DNA of 64,000 nt from an uncultured Clostridia bacterium (GCA_947630765.1 CANRIX010000008.1:1-64000), one strand, 5' to 3'. Numbered from the stretch's first letter, positions 25,187 to 34,980 are shown. Numbers and translations: made by a program. The notes: generated by a model not told the origin, from the sequence alone.

Positions 25187-28100
25187 ATGGCAAAATTGGA
25201 AAGAAAAAAGATTTCCATGGACGGCAACACCGCCGCCGCGCATGTATCCTATGCGTTCACGGAAGTTGCCGCGATCTACCCGATCACGCCGTCGAGCCCG
25301 ATGGCGGAGGTGACGGACACCTGGTCCGCGACGGATAAGAACATCTTCGGCGAACCCGCCCGCAACATCTTCGGCGACCGCGTGCGGATCACGGAGATGC
25401 AGTCCGAAGGCGGCGCCGCCGGTGCCGTTCACGGCTCCCTCGCCGCCGGTGCGCTGACGACGACCTACACCGCTTCGCAGGGACTTCTGCTGATGATCCC
25501 GAATATGTACAAGATCGCGGGTGAACTGCTCCCCTGCGTCATTCACGTTTCCGCCCGCTGCGTCGCGTCCCACGCGCTCAACATTTTCGGGGACCATTCC
25601 GACGTCTACGCCTGCCGGCAGACCGGGTTTGCGATGATGGCGGAGTCCAACCAGCAGGAGATCATGGACCTCGGCGCCGTCGCGCATCTTTCGACGATCA
25701 AGGGCCGCGTCCCGTTCCTGAACTTCTTCGACGGTTTCCGTACTTCCCATGAGATCCAGAAGATCGAAGCGTGGGATTACGAGGACCTCAAGGAAATGGT
25801 GGATATGGACGCCGTCCGCGCGTTCCGCGCCCGTGCGCTCAACCCGGAGCACCCGGTCCTGCGCGGCTCGGCGGAGAACGGCGACATCTTCTTCCAGCAC
25901 CGCGAGGCCTGCAACCCGTACTACGACGCCATTCCCTCCGTCGTTGAGGAGTACATGGCGAAGGTCAACGAAAAGCTCGGCACGAACTACGGTCTGTTTA
26001 ACTACTACGGTGCGCCGGACGCGGAGCGGGTCATCGTCGCGATGGGCTCCGTCTGCGACGTGACCGAGGAGGTCATCGACTACCTGAACGCGAAGGGCGA
26101 GAAGGTCGGTCTTGTCAAGGTGCGTCTGTACCGTCCGTTCGTGGCGGAAAAGCTGTCCGAGGCGATCCCCGCGACGGTCAAAAAGGTCGCCGTGCTCGAC
26201 CGCACCAAGGAACCCGGCTCCCTCGGCGAACCGCTCTACCTCGACGTGGTCGCCGCCCTCAACCGCACCGGCCGGACGGACATCACGGTCGTCGGCGGCC
26301 GCTACGGTCTCGGCTCGAAGGACACCACCCCGGCGTCCATCGTCGCCGTGTACGATAACCTCGCGCTGGATACGCCGAAGGGCAATTTCACCATCGGCAT
26401 CGTCGACGATCTGACCGGGCTCTCCCTGCCGGAACGCACCGGCGTGGATACCGCCCCGGCGGGCACCATCTCCTGCAAGTTCTGGGGGCTCGGCGGCGAC
26501 GGCACGGTCGGCGCGAACAAGAACTCCATCAAGATCATCGGCGACCATACCGACAAGTACATTCAGGCGTACTTCCAGTACGACTCGAAGAAGACCGGCG
26601 GCGTGACCATCTCGCACCTGCGGTTCGGCGATAAGCCCATCAAGAGCCCGTACTACATCACCAAGGCGGACTTCGTCGCCTGTCATAACTCTTCCTATAT
26701 ATTAAAGGGCTACCGCATCGTGCAGGACGTCAAGCCGGGCGGCACGTTCCTGCTCGACTGCCAATGGAGCGCCGACGAACTCGACGCGCACCTGCCGAAC
26801 GAGGTCAAGGCGTACATCGCCGAAAACAATATCCGCTTCTACATCATCGACGCGACCACCATCGCGTCCAAGCAGATCGGCAACCCGAAGGTCAAGAACA
26901 CCGTCCTGCAGTCCGCGTTCTTCTCGCTCGCGGGCATCCTGCCGAAGGCGGAAGCCATCGAATACATCAAGAAGATGGCATATAAGTCCTACATCAAGAA
27001 GGGACAGGCGATGGTCGACCTCAACTACGCCGCCATCGACGCCGGCGCGGACGCCGCGACGGAAGTGAAGGTCCCGGACTCCTGGAAGAACGCGCCTGCG
27101 GAGCAGAAAGAAGAAACCGCGACCGGGACGCGCGAGGACCTGATCCGCTTCGTCAACAAGATCGTCACGCCCGTCGACCGCATGGACGGCGACCGCCTGC
27201 CGGTTTCCGCGTTTGCGGAGTACGCCGACGGCACCTTCCCGCAGGGCTCCGCCGCGTTTGAAAAGCGTGGCGTCGCGGTCAACGCCCCGGTCTGGAACGA
27301 AAAGAACTGCATCCAGTGCAACAACTGCTCCTTCGTCTGCCCGCACGCGGCGATCCGCTCGTTCGCGATGACCGAAGAGGAGGCGGCGAAGGCGCCGGAA
27401 GCGACCAAATTCACCGAGAAGCCGGTCGTCAAGACCGCCTATCGCTTCACCGTCGCGGTCAGCCCGCTCGACTGCATGGGCTGTACGCTCTGCGTGAAGG
27501 AATGCCCGGTCACCGCCAAGGCGCTCAAGGATGCGCAGGCTGCGGCGTCCGCGGAGTTCCCGGACGACCCGAAAAAGGCCGCGAAGCGCGCCAACGAGCT
27601 TGCCGCGCCGAAGAGTGCGCTGCGGATGGTCCCGATGGCGACGCAGCTGGAGCAGCAGCCGGTGTTCGACTACTGCGTGGCGAACGTTTCCGAAAAGACC
27701 GAGCTGGTCAACAACACGGTCAAGGGCAGCCAGTTCAAGCAGCCGCTGCTGGAATTCTCCGGCTCCTGCGCGGGCTGTGCCGAGACTTCCTACGCCCGCA
27801 TTGTCACCCAGCTGTTCGGCGAAAGAATGTACATCTCCAACGCGACCGGCTGCTCCTCGATTTGGGGCGGTTCCGCGCCGGCGACGCCGTATACGGTCAA
27901 CCGCGAGAGCGGCAGGGGTCCGGCCTGGGCGAACTCGCTGTTCGAGGATAACGCCGAGCACGGCTTCGGCATCAATCTCGGCCAGAAGGTTGTGCGCGAC
28001 CGGGTCATCGGTCTGGTGAAGAAGCTCGCGGAAACCGCGACGGACGAGGGCAAGAAGGCGGTCATCGACGCCTACCTGTCCACACTCGAGGACGGCGCCG

Positions 28101-28843
28101 CGAACGCGAAGGCGACGAAGGACCTCGTCGCGATGCTGGAAGGCTGCGACTGCGAGAAGTGCGCCGACCTGCGTGCGGAGATCCTGCAATACAAGGATTA
28201 CCTTTCCAAGAAGTCCGTCTGGATCTTCGGCGGCGACGGCTGGGCTTATGACATCGGTTTCGGCGGTCTGGACCATGTGCTCGCGTCGGGCGAGGACGTC
28301 AACGTCTTTGTCTTCGACACCGAAGTGTATTCCAATACCGGCGGACAGGCGTCCAAGTCCACGCCGACCGGCTCCGTCGCGCAGTTTGCGGCCGCCGGCA
28401 AGACGCAGAAGAAGAAGGACCTCGCCGCAATCGCGATGTCCTACGGCTACGTCTACGTCGCGCAGGTCTGCATGGGCTACGACAAGAACCAGCTGCTCAA
28501 GGCGCTGACCGAGGCGGAAGCCTACCACGGTCCGTCGCTGATTATCGGCTACGCGCCCTGCGAGATGCACGGCGTCAAGGGCGGTATGCAGAACTGCCTT
28601 GCCGAGCAAAAGAAGGCGGTCGAAGCCGGTTACTGGGAGACCTTCCGTTACAACCCGGAGACGCAGAAGCTGACGCTGGATTCCAAGGCGCCGACCGGCA
28701 GCTATCAGGACTTCATTCGCTCCGAGGTCCGCTATGCGCGTCTTGCGCAGTCCTTCCCGGAGAGGGCGGAAGTGCTCTTTGCGGAATCCGAAGGGTATGC
28801 CAAGGAGAAATACGAAAAGCTCAAGAAGCTGTCCGAGCAATAA
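25187..28843 (+). CDS. nifJ: Pyruvate:ferredoxin (flavodoxin) oxidoreductase
   Basis: Central anaerobic enzyme: oxidative decarboxylation of pyruvate to acetyl-CoA and CO2 with reduction of ferredoxin. 1218 residues, the normal single-chain length, from the ATG 25187 (AGGAGG 10 nt upstream). Order: pyrimidine-binding domain (YPITPSSPMAEVTDTW), CoA-binding and gamma domains, two ferredoxin-type 4Fe-4S clusters (CIQCNNCSFVCP near 708; CMGCTLCVKECP near 764), a further cysteine pair around SGSCAGCAET, and the TPP-pyrophosphate domain (FGGDGWAYDIG near 1015, SNTGGQASKSTPTG). All cluster cysteines are present. It is a monocistronic unit with its own promoter. Confidence 0.97.
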   Translation: MAKLERKKISMDGNTAAAHVSYAFTEVAAIYPITPSSPMAEVTDTWSATDKNIFGEPARNIFGDRVRITEMQSEGGAAGAVHGSLAAGALTTTYTASQGLLLMIPNMYKIAGELLPCVIHVSARCVASHALNIFGDHSDVYACRQTGFAMMAESNQQEIMDLGAVAHLSTIKGRVPFLNFFDGFRTSHEIQKIEAWDYEDLKEMVDMDAVRAFRARALNPEHPVLRGSAENGDIFFQHREACNPYYDAIPSVVEEYMAKVNEKLGTNYGLFNYYGAPDAERVIVAMGSVCDVTEEVIDYLNAKGEKVGLVKVRLYRPFVAEKLSEAIPATVKKVAVLDRTKEPGSLGEPLYLDVVAALNRTGRTDITVVGGRYGLGSKDTTPASIVAVYDNLALDTPKGNFTIGIVDDLTGLSLPERTGVDTAPAGTISCKFWGLGGDGTVGANKNSIKIIGDHTDKYIQAYFQYDSKKTGGVTISHLRFGDKPIKSPYYITKADFVACHNSSYILKGYRIVQDVKPGGTFLLDCQWSADELDAHLPNEVKAYIAENNIRFYIIDATTIASKQIGNPKVKNTVLQSAFFSLAGILPKAEAIEYIKKMAYKSYIKKGQAMVDLNYAAIDAGADAATEVKVPDSWKNAPAEQKEETATGTREDLIRFVNKIVTPVDRMDGDRLPVSAFAEYADGTFPQGSAAFEKRGVAVNAPVWNEKNCIQCNNCSFVCPHAAIRSFAMTEEEAAKAPEATKFTEKPVVKTAYRFTVAVSPLDCMGCTLCVKECPVTAKALKDAQAAASAEFPDDPKKAAKRANELAAPKSALRMVPMATQLEQQPVFDYCVANVSEKTELVNNTVKGSQFKQPLLEFSGSCAGCAETSYARIVTQLFGERMYISNATGCSSIWGGSAPATPYTVNRESGRGPAWANSLFEDNAEHGFGINLGQKVVRDRVIGLVKKLAETATDEGKKAVIDAYLSTLEDGAANAKATKDLVAMLEGCDCEKCADLRAEILQYKDYLSKKSVWIFGGDGWAYDIGFGGLDHVLASGEDVNVFVFDTEVYSNTGGQASKSTPTGSVAQFAAAGKTQKKKDLAAIAMSYGYVYVAQVCMGYDKNQLLKALTEAEAYHGPSLIIGYAPCEMHGVKGGMQNCLAEQKKAVEAGYWETFRYNPETQKLTLDSKAPTGSYQDFIRSEVRYARLAQSFPERAEVLFAESEGYAKEKYEKLKKLSEQ

Positions 28844-28864
28844 AAGCCGGAAGCGAGTATAAGA

Positions 28865-28896
28865 GGAGGGCGGCGTCGCTGCGGGTGCCGCCCTTC
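28865..28896 (+). terminator. GC-rich hairpin after nifJ
   Basis: A 9-bp stem centred on GGGCGGC/GCCGCCC (28868-28874 with 28887-28893) lies about 22 nt after the nifJ stop. No proper T tract follows, so it may only partly terminate transcription into the VanY-like gene. Confidence 0.5.
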
Positions 28897-28940
28897 CCAC
28901 TAAAAACGCCGTTTGCGTCGAAAAAAGGAGGTTTGCGCCA

Positions 28941-29960
28941 ATGCCTAAGGAACCTGGAAAGATTCGTTCGGAGTATCTGTTTGCCGCATTGATGTGCATC
29001 GTGGTCGCCCTCTGCCTTACGGTCGTGATCGTGACCAACAGCTGCAGTGTGGACGATGAGGGCGGGAACGATTCGGGAAGCGAGACGTCTTCCGACGCGT
29101 CGCTTTCGGGGCAGACGGAATCGACCGGCTCCGACGCGAACGTGTCGGACGGGACACAGTCGGGCGACATGTCCGGCTCGTCGCTCCCGACGGACGTGAC
29201 GAACGTGACGCTGGATTCGCCCGCGAAGGCGACGGAAGGGCTGCTCGTGCCGCTTCCGGGGTCGTCGTCCGACGCCTACGGCGGAAAATTGCAGAATATT
29301 TATGCGTGGAATGCGTCGAAGTATGCGAACGAGGACGAACACCCGTATTCCTATTCCGGCACGAAGCTGGAACTGCGGGAGGATGCGCTCACCGCGCTCA
29401 ACGCGATGACGACCGCGTTCCGCGAAACGCAGGGGAAGACCAATCTGCTCATCAGCCGCGCTTACCTCTCCTCCCTCGGCGCAGATGCGAAAGCGGCGGA
29501 ACAGAACCTCGCTTCGGGTTGCGCGGTGGAGCTGGGGCTGTATCCGGCCGACCCGGACGGGGATAACCTCGGAAGCGGGAAGTTCCTGTGGCTGGCGGAC
29601 AACTGCACCAACTATGGCTATATCCTGCGCTACCCGGCGGAGAAGTCCGCAGCGACTCACGAGAGCGGGGACGCGGGGCTTTACCGTTACGTCGGCTTCG
29701 AGCACGCCGCCTACATGGGGGCGAATCACCTCTGCTTGGAGGAATACCTCGAGGTGGTGCGCACCTATTCGTCCGCTTCGCCGCTGCGCGTCGCGTATAA
29801 GGACGTCAACGGGCTCGAAAAGACCTGCGCGGTCTATTTCGTGCCGGCGACGGGCGGGGAGGCGACGCAGCTCCCGATCCTTTCGGGCGAGCAGGTTACC
29901 GGCTACACCTACAGCGGCAACGGCTCCGATGGCTTTGTCGTCACATGTTTCCTGAGCTGA
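28941..29960 (+). CDS. Membrane-anchored VanY-like D,D-peptidase domain protein, probably inactive
   Basis: 339 residues, ATG 28941 with AAAAAAGGAGG upstream. One membrane segment (about 13-33), a 60-residue Ser/Asp/Gly/Thr-rich linker, then a domain (about 120-330) that resembles VanY-type D-alanyl-D-alanine carboxypeptidases: LLISRAYLSSLGADAKAAEQNL and LYRYVGFEHAAYMGANHLCLEEYL. In active enzymes zinc is held by His and Asp of a SxHxxGxAxD motif and by His of a WH motif. Here those read LASGCAVEL and AGLYRYVG, so at least two ligands are missing. I infer a pseudoenzyme, perhaps peptidoglycan-binding or regulatory. It lies alone between nifJ and a strong terminator. Confidence 0.6.
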   Translation: MPKEPGKIRSEYLFAALMCIVVALCLTVVIVTNSCSVDDEGGNDSGSETSSDASLSGQTESTGSDANVSDGTQSGDMSGSSLPTDVTNVTLDSPAKATEGLLVPLPGSSSDAYGGKLQNIYAWNASKYANEDEHPYSYSGTKLELREDALTALNAMTTAFRETQGKTNLLISRAYLSSLGADAKAAEQNLASGCAVELGLYPADPDGDNLGSGKFLWLADNCTNYGYILRYPAEKSAATHESGDAGLYRYVGFEHAAYMGANHLCLEEYLEVVRTYSSASPLRVAYKDVNGLEKTCAVYFVPATGGEATQLPILSGEQVTGYTYSGNGSDGFVVTCFLS

Positions 29961-30016
29961 TCCAATAATTCGCCCCAAATATTTCAAAAAAACGGTAAAG
30001 AACATTTGTTTTGTTG

Positions 30017-30052
30017 AAAAAAGCAGCGCATAAAAAATGTGCTGTTTTTTTT
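30017..30052 (+). terminator. Rho-independent terminator
   Basis: A 15-bp A/T-flanked stem (30017-30031 with 30037-30051, two G-U pairs) with a 5-A loop ends in eight T. It terminates the VanY-like gene; because the left arm begins with A runs it could also act on the minus strand. Confidence 0.88.
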
Positions 30053-30376
30053 GTGCATATTGGGGTCGCTTTTTCGGGGAAAAGAAAGGAAAAACGCGCC
30101 TGCCTCCGGAAAGGTCAAAATAATGCGATAGTTTTGTTCAGAAATACTTGAAAACAAGAGAGAAAGAAGATTCTTCAAAACCGTGAAAAACCGTTGTGGC
30201 GAGCGGATTTTTCGAAATCCAAACGGCGAATGGATATTTTTGAAAATAAAATTTGAAAAATAAAAATTTGCTGTTAAAAATCCTCAAAACGGCGGCATAC
30301 GAAACGGGTGGGCGCGACGGCGGAAACTTCGTGCGAAAGTGACGGGAAATCCGATTTTTTCGGCTCCACGGGACGC
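30053..30376. other. AT-rich non-coding stretch upstream of the transport operon
   Basis: About 320 nt with no convincing gene on either strand and much lower GC than the surroundings. It holds short inverted repeats, including GGATTT-TTCG-AAATCC (about 30218-30233, a UUCG tetraloop in RNA). Together with the promoter that follows, it is the likely control region of the 13-kb operon; no known riboswitch was recognised. Confidence 0.5.
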
Positions 30377-30405
30377 TTGACAAACCCGGCTCCTTATGAT
30401 ATGAT
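30377..30405 (+). promoter_or_regulatory. Sigma-A promoter of the carbohydrate transport operon
   Basis: TTGACA (30377-30382), 17-nt spacer, TATGAT (30400-30405). The 91-nt leader contains complementary arms CTCCCG (about 30432) and CGGGAG (about 30456) that could fold before the CAGGAGG ribosome-binding site. Confidence 0.85.
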
Positions 30406-30496
30406 AGGTAGGCATATGAATAAGGTGTATTCTCCCGTTGGTCTGCGCGAAGGCGCGGGAGCGTATGCCGAAAGCATTTTTCAGGAGGAAAACTGC

Positions 30497-33400
30497 ATGA
30501 TCAGCAAACAACGTATCTACAAACGCGTGCTCTCGCTGCTTCTGGTCCTCGCGACGGTGATCACGGGGTTCTGCGGCGTGGGCGCGTTTGGCGTGTCGGC
30601 GACTGTGGAGAACAAGTACAATTCGGATTCGCTGGTCCGCACGTCGCTTGAAGAGATCAAGAACGTGCTGACGTCTACCAGCTATGACCAGTACCGAAAC
30701 ATCTACCGCAACGCCGGGGACGCGACGGCGACGTTTGACGTCGATCTTCTCGCCGACCTCGATGCGGACGACTCTACCGCCAGCTTCAATTTCCTGGGAG
30801 GGGAGAGCAGCATCTTCCAGCTTCGCGACGGTGCGAAGCTCGCGATCCTTTGTGGGGACGACGGCCGCATCACGTTCCGCATCAACGTCCCGGAAACCGG
30901 GTTCTACAACGTCATGGTCGGGTATTTCACCGGCGGGATCACGGTTCACGGCATCGAACGCGACGAGGACGGCAAGCCGGTCCTGGATTCCAACGGGTAT
31001 CCGAAGCAGACCGATGAGCTCGTCGTCGACGGCGCGTATTCCGACGCGGCGATCGAACGGTATATCCTCATCGATGGCAAGGTGCCGTACAGCGAGGCCC
31101 GTTCCGTCGAGCTGCCCCGCGTCTGGAACGATTTTTATGAATTCAAGAATGCAGACGGCGAGACCGTGCAGATGTACTCCGATTCCGACGAATTCAAGCA
31201 GTTCGTGCGGGACCACTATACGGATTTTGAGACCAACCGTCCGTTTGCCAAGGACGGCAACGGCAACGAGCTGAAGCCGGATAAGGAGCTCGTGTCCGAG
31301 TGGGCGGATTCTTACCTCTACGATTCGACCGGCTACTACGGCTATTACACCGATTCGCAGGGCGTCGAGCATTTCGACGAGCCGCTCGGCTTCTATCTGG
31401 AAGCGGGGGAACATACGATCTCCTTCCAGGCGGTGCGCGAAGCGGTCGCCATCGACCGAATCTCCTTCTGCCATGCCAAGACCGCTCCGACGTATGAGGA
31501 ATACTATGCCTCCAAGGGCGGCGACAGCGCGGTCTACAAGGGCGACGCGCAGGCCGTCGTGCAGGGCGAATACCCCACGACGATGTCCGAGCGGACCATC
31601 TACCAGCTCAACAACCGCTCCTCCGTCATCAGCCAGCCGCAGGATCCGTCGCTGATCCGCCTGAACATGATCGGCGGGGAAAAGTGGGAATACGTCGGGC
31701 AGTGGGTCGAATGGGAAGTGGAAGTCCCCGAAGCGGGCTTCTACAGCATCGTCCCGCGCTCGAAGCAGAGCTACTATTCCGGTCTGTACGTTTCCCGGAA
31801 AATCTACATCAACGACGAGCTTCCGTTCCGCGAAGCCTGCAAGCTGCGCTTTGATTACACCTCCGACTGGGTGACGGACCCGCTCTGGTACGGCGTGGCC
31901 AACGGGGACAGCAGCGACGACATCGAAAAGGTCTATCCGCTGTTCTACCTCAACAAAGGCGTCAACACCATCCGCATGGAGGTCGTGCTCGGGGATATGT
32001 CCGACGTGCTTCGCCGCGTCAACGAATCCCTGACGAACATCAACGCGTACTACCGTAAGATCCTTATGATCACCGGCGCAAGCCCGGATAAGTACCGCGA
32101 TTACCGTTTCGAGCGGTTGGTCCCGGACGTCCTGAAGGGGCTGCGCGAGGAATCCGATAACCTTTACGAGGTTTCCGAAGAACTGGCGCGCCTTACGGGC
32201 GGCATGGGCGAAAATACCGCGACGCTCGACCGCGTGGCGAACGTCTGCTACCGTATGGGGCATTATCCCACGACCATCGCCAGCTATATGTCGAGCCTGA
32301 AGGACTACACCGCCTCCCTCGGCACCTGGCTGACCGATACGCAGAACCAGCCGCTTGACGTCGACTACCTGTGCGTCCAATCCCCCGACGCGGATCGTCC
32401 GCGTGCGGAAGCGGGCTTCTTTACCAAGCTCTGGGGCGGCGTGGAGAAGTTCTTCTGGTCCTTCTTCTCGGATTACGATTCCCTCGGCTCGACGGAGGAC
32501 GGCGAAACCATCGAAAACGGCGAGGACTACGCCGTGGAAGTCTGGACGGCGACCTCTCGCGACCAGGCGCAGATCGTCCGAAGCCTCGTCGACGACTCCT
32601 TCTCCGTGAAATACGGGATCCCGGTCGTCGTCAAGCTGGTCGCGGGCGGCACGCTCCTGCCGGCGACGCTTGCCGGGACCGGCCCGGACGTCTATATGGG
32701 CGCGGCGCAGGGCGACCCGGTCAACTACGCGATCCGTTCGGCGGTCCTGTCCCTGAATAACCCGAGCAGCGACACGTCGACCGGCTACAACTTCAACGAC
32801 CTGTCCCGCTGGGCGGACGACCCCGTGTACGGACCGCTGATCGCGGACGGCACCATTCCGACCTTCGATAAGGTTGTGGAACGGTTCGCGCCGGCGGCGC
32901 TCCGACCGCTGACCCTGTACGGTCAGACCTATGCCCTGCCGGAAACCATGTCCTTCAACATGATGTTCTATCGCAAGGACATTTTCGTCGAGCTTGACAT
33001 CGCCCCGCCGGATACCTGGGACGAATTCTACCAGCTCATTTATACGATCGACGCCGCCGGACTGGATATCGGCGCCCCGACCGGCGTCGGTACCTCGACC
33101 GTGCTGATGTATCAGCAGGACGAGACTTACTATCAGGAAGGCAACTACGACGAGTACCTCGATCTGTTCCGTACTTATTATAATGAAGTCGGATACGATA
33201 AGGACTATGACAACGTCGACGATTACCTCGCTTCGATCGGCTATACCTACGTCGACGCGGACGGAAACGTCCGCCCGACGACGGACGGCATCGCCATCAA
33301 TCTGGATTCGGACGTCTCGCTCGCCGCGTTCCGCACGGCCTGCAACCTGTTCACGCAGTACGGCTTCCCGATCAGCTACGTCCTGTCCAACCGCTTCCGT

Positions 33401-34042
33401 TCCGGCGAAATGCCGCTCGCGATTGCGGATTATACCAACTACAACGCTCTGATCATCTTCGCGCCGGAGATCAACGGTCTGTGGGAATTCACGCCGCTGC
33501 CCGGTATGGTCACGGAGGATCCCGAAACCGGCGAGACCGTCATCGACAATACCACGGTCGGCGCGGTCAGCGCGATGATGATGATGCGCTCGGTCAACGA
33601 GAAGAACGCGCTCGGCGCGTGGAGCTATATGCAGTGGTGGATGAGTGCGGATGTGCAGTCCTCCTTCGGCAACGAAATGGTAGCTCTGCTCGGTCCGTCC
33701 GCGAAGCAGGCGACCGCGAATATGGAAGCGCTCGCCGGGATGTCGTGGTCCAAGGACGAATACGACAACCTGTTCGCGCAGTTCAACGCCGTCGAATGCA
33801 CGCCGGAATATCCGGGCTCCTACATCGTCGGTCGTTACACGAACTTCGCGTTCCTGAACGTGTACAACGATAAGGACGACCCGCTCGACGCGATGCGTTC
33901 CTATATCACCGACATCAACAACGAATTGACCCGCAAACGCAACGAGTTCAACCTGCCTACGGCCGATACCATCAAGGATATGGAAGAGTATCTGACCGAA
34001 CGGGATATTTCTTGGACCGGCGGCGCGGAAGGAGGGAACTGA
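30497..34042 (+). CDS. Giant extracellular solute-binding protein with CBM6/35-like modules
   Basis: 1181 residues from the ATG 30497 (CAGGAGG 8 nt upstream); normal family 1 solute-binding proteins are 400-550. A signal peptide (about 1-36, ending GVSA) lacks a lipobox, which is unusual for a Gram-positive binding protein. Two beta-sandwich regions follow, around 95-330 and 385-525, each with the carbohydrate-binding-module phrase VPETGFYNV or VEWEVEVPEAGFYSI. A helical segment (about 530-620) leads to the solute-binding domain (about 680-1140) with AGTGPDVYMGAAQGDPVNYA, FNMMFYRKDIF and NYNALIIFAPEINGLWEFTPLPG. It is the first gene of the operon; permeases follow 1 nt later. Ligand: probably a large or decorated oligosaccharide (inference). 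Confidence 0.8.
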   Translation: MISKQRIYKRVLSLLLVLATVITGFCGVGAFGVSATVENKYNSDSLVRTSLEEIKNVLTSTSYDQYRNIYRNAGDATATFDVDLLADLDADDSTASFNFLGGESSIFQLRDGAKLAILCGDDGRITFRINVPETGFYNVMVGYFTGGITVHGIERDEDGKPVLDSNGYPKQTDELVVDGAYSDAAIERYILIDGKVPYSEARSVELPRVWNDFYEFKNADGETVQMYSDSDEFKQFVRDHYTDFETNRPFAKDGNGNELKPDKELVSEWADSYLYDSTGYYGYYTDSQGVEHFDEPLGFYLEAGEHTISFQAVREAVAIDRISFCHAKTAPTYEEYYASKGGDSAVYKGDAQAVVQGEYPTTMSERTIYQLNNRSSVISQPQDPSLIRLNMIGGEKWEYVGQWVEWEVEVPEAGFYSIVPRSKQSYYSGLYVSRKIYINDELPFREACKLRFDYTSDWVTDPLWYGVANGDSSDDIEKVYPLFYLNKGVNTIRMEVVLGDMSDVLRRVNESLTNINAYYRKILMITGASPDKYRDYRFERLVPDVLKGLREESDNLYEVSEELARLTGGMGENTATLDRVANVCYRMGHYPTTIASYMSSLKDYTASLGTWLTDTQNQPLDVDYLCVQSPDADRPRAEAGFFTKLWGGVEKFFWSFFSDYDSLGSTEDGETIENGEDYAVEVWTATSRDQAQIVRSLVDDSFSVKYGIPVVVKLVAGGTLLPATLAGTGPDVYMGAAQGDPVNYAIRSAVLSLNNPSSDTSTGYNFNDLSRWADDPVYGPLIADGTIPTFDKVVERFAPAALRPLTLYGQTYALPETMSFNMMFYRKDIFVELDIAPPDTWDEFYQLIYTIDAAGLDIGAPTGVGTSTVLMYQQDETYYQEGNYDEYLDLFRTYYNEVGYDKDYDNVDDYLASIGYTYVDADGNVRPTTDGIAINLDSDVSLAAFRTACNLFTQYGFPISYVLSNRFRSGEMPLAIADYTNYNALIIFAPEINGLWEFTPLPGMVTEDPETGETVIDNTTVGAVSAMMMMRSVNEKNALGAWSYMQWWMSADVQSSFGNEMVALLGPSAKQATANMEALAGMSWSKDEYDNLFAQFNAVECTPEYPGSYIVGRYTNFAFLNVYNDKDDPLDAMRSYITDINNELTRKRNEFNLPTADTIKDMEEYLTERDISWTGGAEGGN

Positions 34043-34043
34043 C

Positions 34044-34979
34044 GTGGCAAAAGAAAAAGCGGTTATCCGAACGGATCTGACTCGCTTCCAGTGGACCTTG
34101 CTGGAAATCAGAAAGCACAAAGTGGCGTACCTGATGATCGCACCGTTCTTCATCTTATTTACGCTCTTTACGGTCATCCCGGTCGTGCTTTCCCTCCTGC
34201 TGAGCTTCACCAACTTCAACATGCTGGAATTTCCGTCCTTCGTGTTCCTTGACAACTATATCCGGCTGTTCCTGGACGACGACGTGTTCATTCTGGCGAT
34301 CAAGAATACGCTGAAGTTCGCGGCGGTCACGGGTCCGGGTTCCTACCTGCTCTCCCTGCTGTTCGCGTGGTTCATCAACGAGCTTCGCCCGAAGATTCGT
34401 TCCATCGTGACGCTGATCTTCTACGCGCCGTCCATCTCCGGCAATGTTTACCTGATTTGGACATACTTCTTCTCGAGCGACTCCTACGGTCTTGTCAACG
34501 CTTGGGGCATGGAGCTCGGACTGCTCGACGAGCCGGTCCTGTGGTTCCAGGATACGAAGTACATCTTCACGCTCTGCTGTCTTGTCGCGCTCTGGACCTC
34601 GCTGGGCACCTCCTTCCTGACGAACATCGCCGGCTTCCAGACGGTCGACACCGCGCTTTACGAAGCGGGCGCGGTCGACGGCGTCAAGAACCGCTGGCAG
34701 GAGCTTTACTACATCACCTTGCCGATGATGCGTCCGCAGATGATGCTCGGTGCGATTCTTTCGATCACCGGCGCATTCGGTTTCGGCGCGATCATCAGCG
34801 CTCTGGTCGGCTTCCCCAGCCCGAACTATGCGGCGCATACCATCATGCACCACCTCGAGGACTACGGCAACCAGCGATATGAAATGGGATACGCCTCCGC
34901 GATTGCGACGCTACTGTTCCTGATGATGATCGGGTGCAACTTGCTGGTCAACCGAATTCTGAGAAAGATAGGTACCTGA
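34044..34979 (+). CDS. Carbohydrate ABC transporter permease, MalF/UgpA type (pair 1)
   Basis: 311-residue inner-membrane subunit with six membrane spans. The first follows an N-terminal cytoplasmic stretch (AYLMIAPFFILFTLFTVIPVVLS). The ATPase-contacting EAA loop reads YEAGAVDGVKNRWQELYYITLPMM. The GTG start at 34044 lies 1 nt after the solute-binding protein stop, with GGAGGG upstream. It pairs with the next gene to form a heterodimeric pore. No ATPase gene is in the operon, so a shared MsmX-like ATPase elsewhere would be needed. Confidence 0.9.
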   Translation: MAKEKAVIRTDLTRFQWTLLEIRKHKVAYLMIAPFFILFTLFTVIPVVLSLLLSFTNFNMLEFPSFVFLDNYIRLFLDDDVFILAIKNTLKFAAVTGPGSYLLSLLFAWFINELRPKIRSIVTLIFYAPSISGNVYLIWTYFFSSDSYGLVNAWGMELGLLDEPVLWFQDTKYIFTLCCLVALWTSLGTSFLTNIAGFQTVDTALYEAGAVDGVKNRWQELYYITLPMMRPQMMLGAILSITGAFGFGAIISALVGFPSPNYAAHTIMHHLEDYGNQRYEMGYASAIATLLFLMMIGCNLLVNRILRKIGT

Positions 34980-34980
34980 T

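Noticed and set aside
26702..29170. An 822-codon minus-strand frame opposite nifJ and the VanY-like gene
   Set aside because: It crosses two unrelated genes and an intergenic hairpin, and its translation has no family features.
30284..34255. A 1323-codon minus-strand open frame covering the whole solute-binding protein gene
   Set aside because: GC-rich codon structure leaves the complementary frame free of stops. The translation is low-complexity with no recognisable domain, while the plus strand encodes clear domains with promoter and ribosome-binding site.
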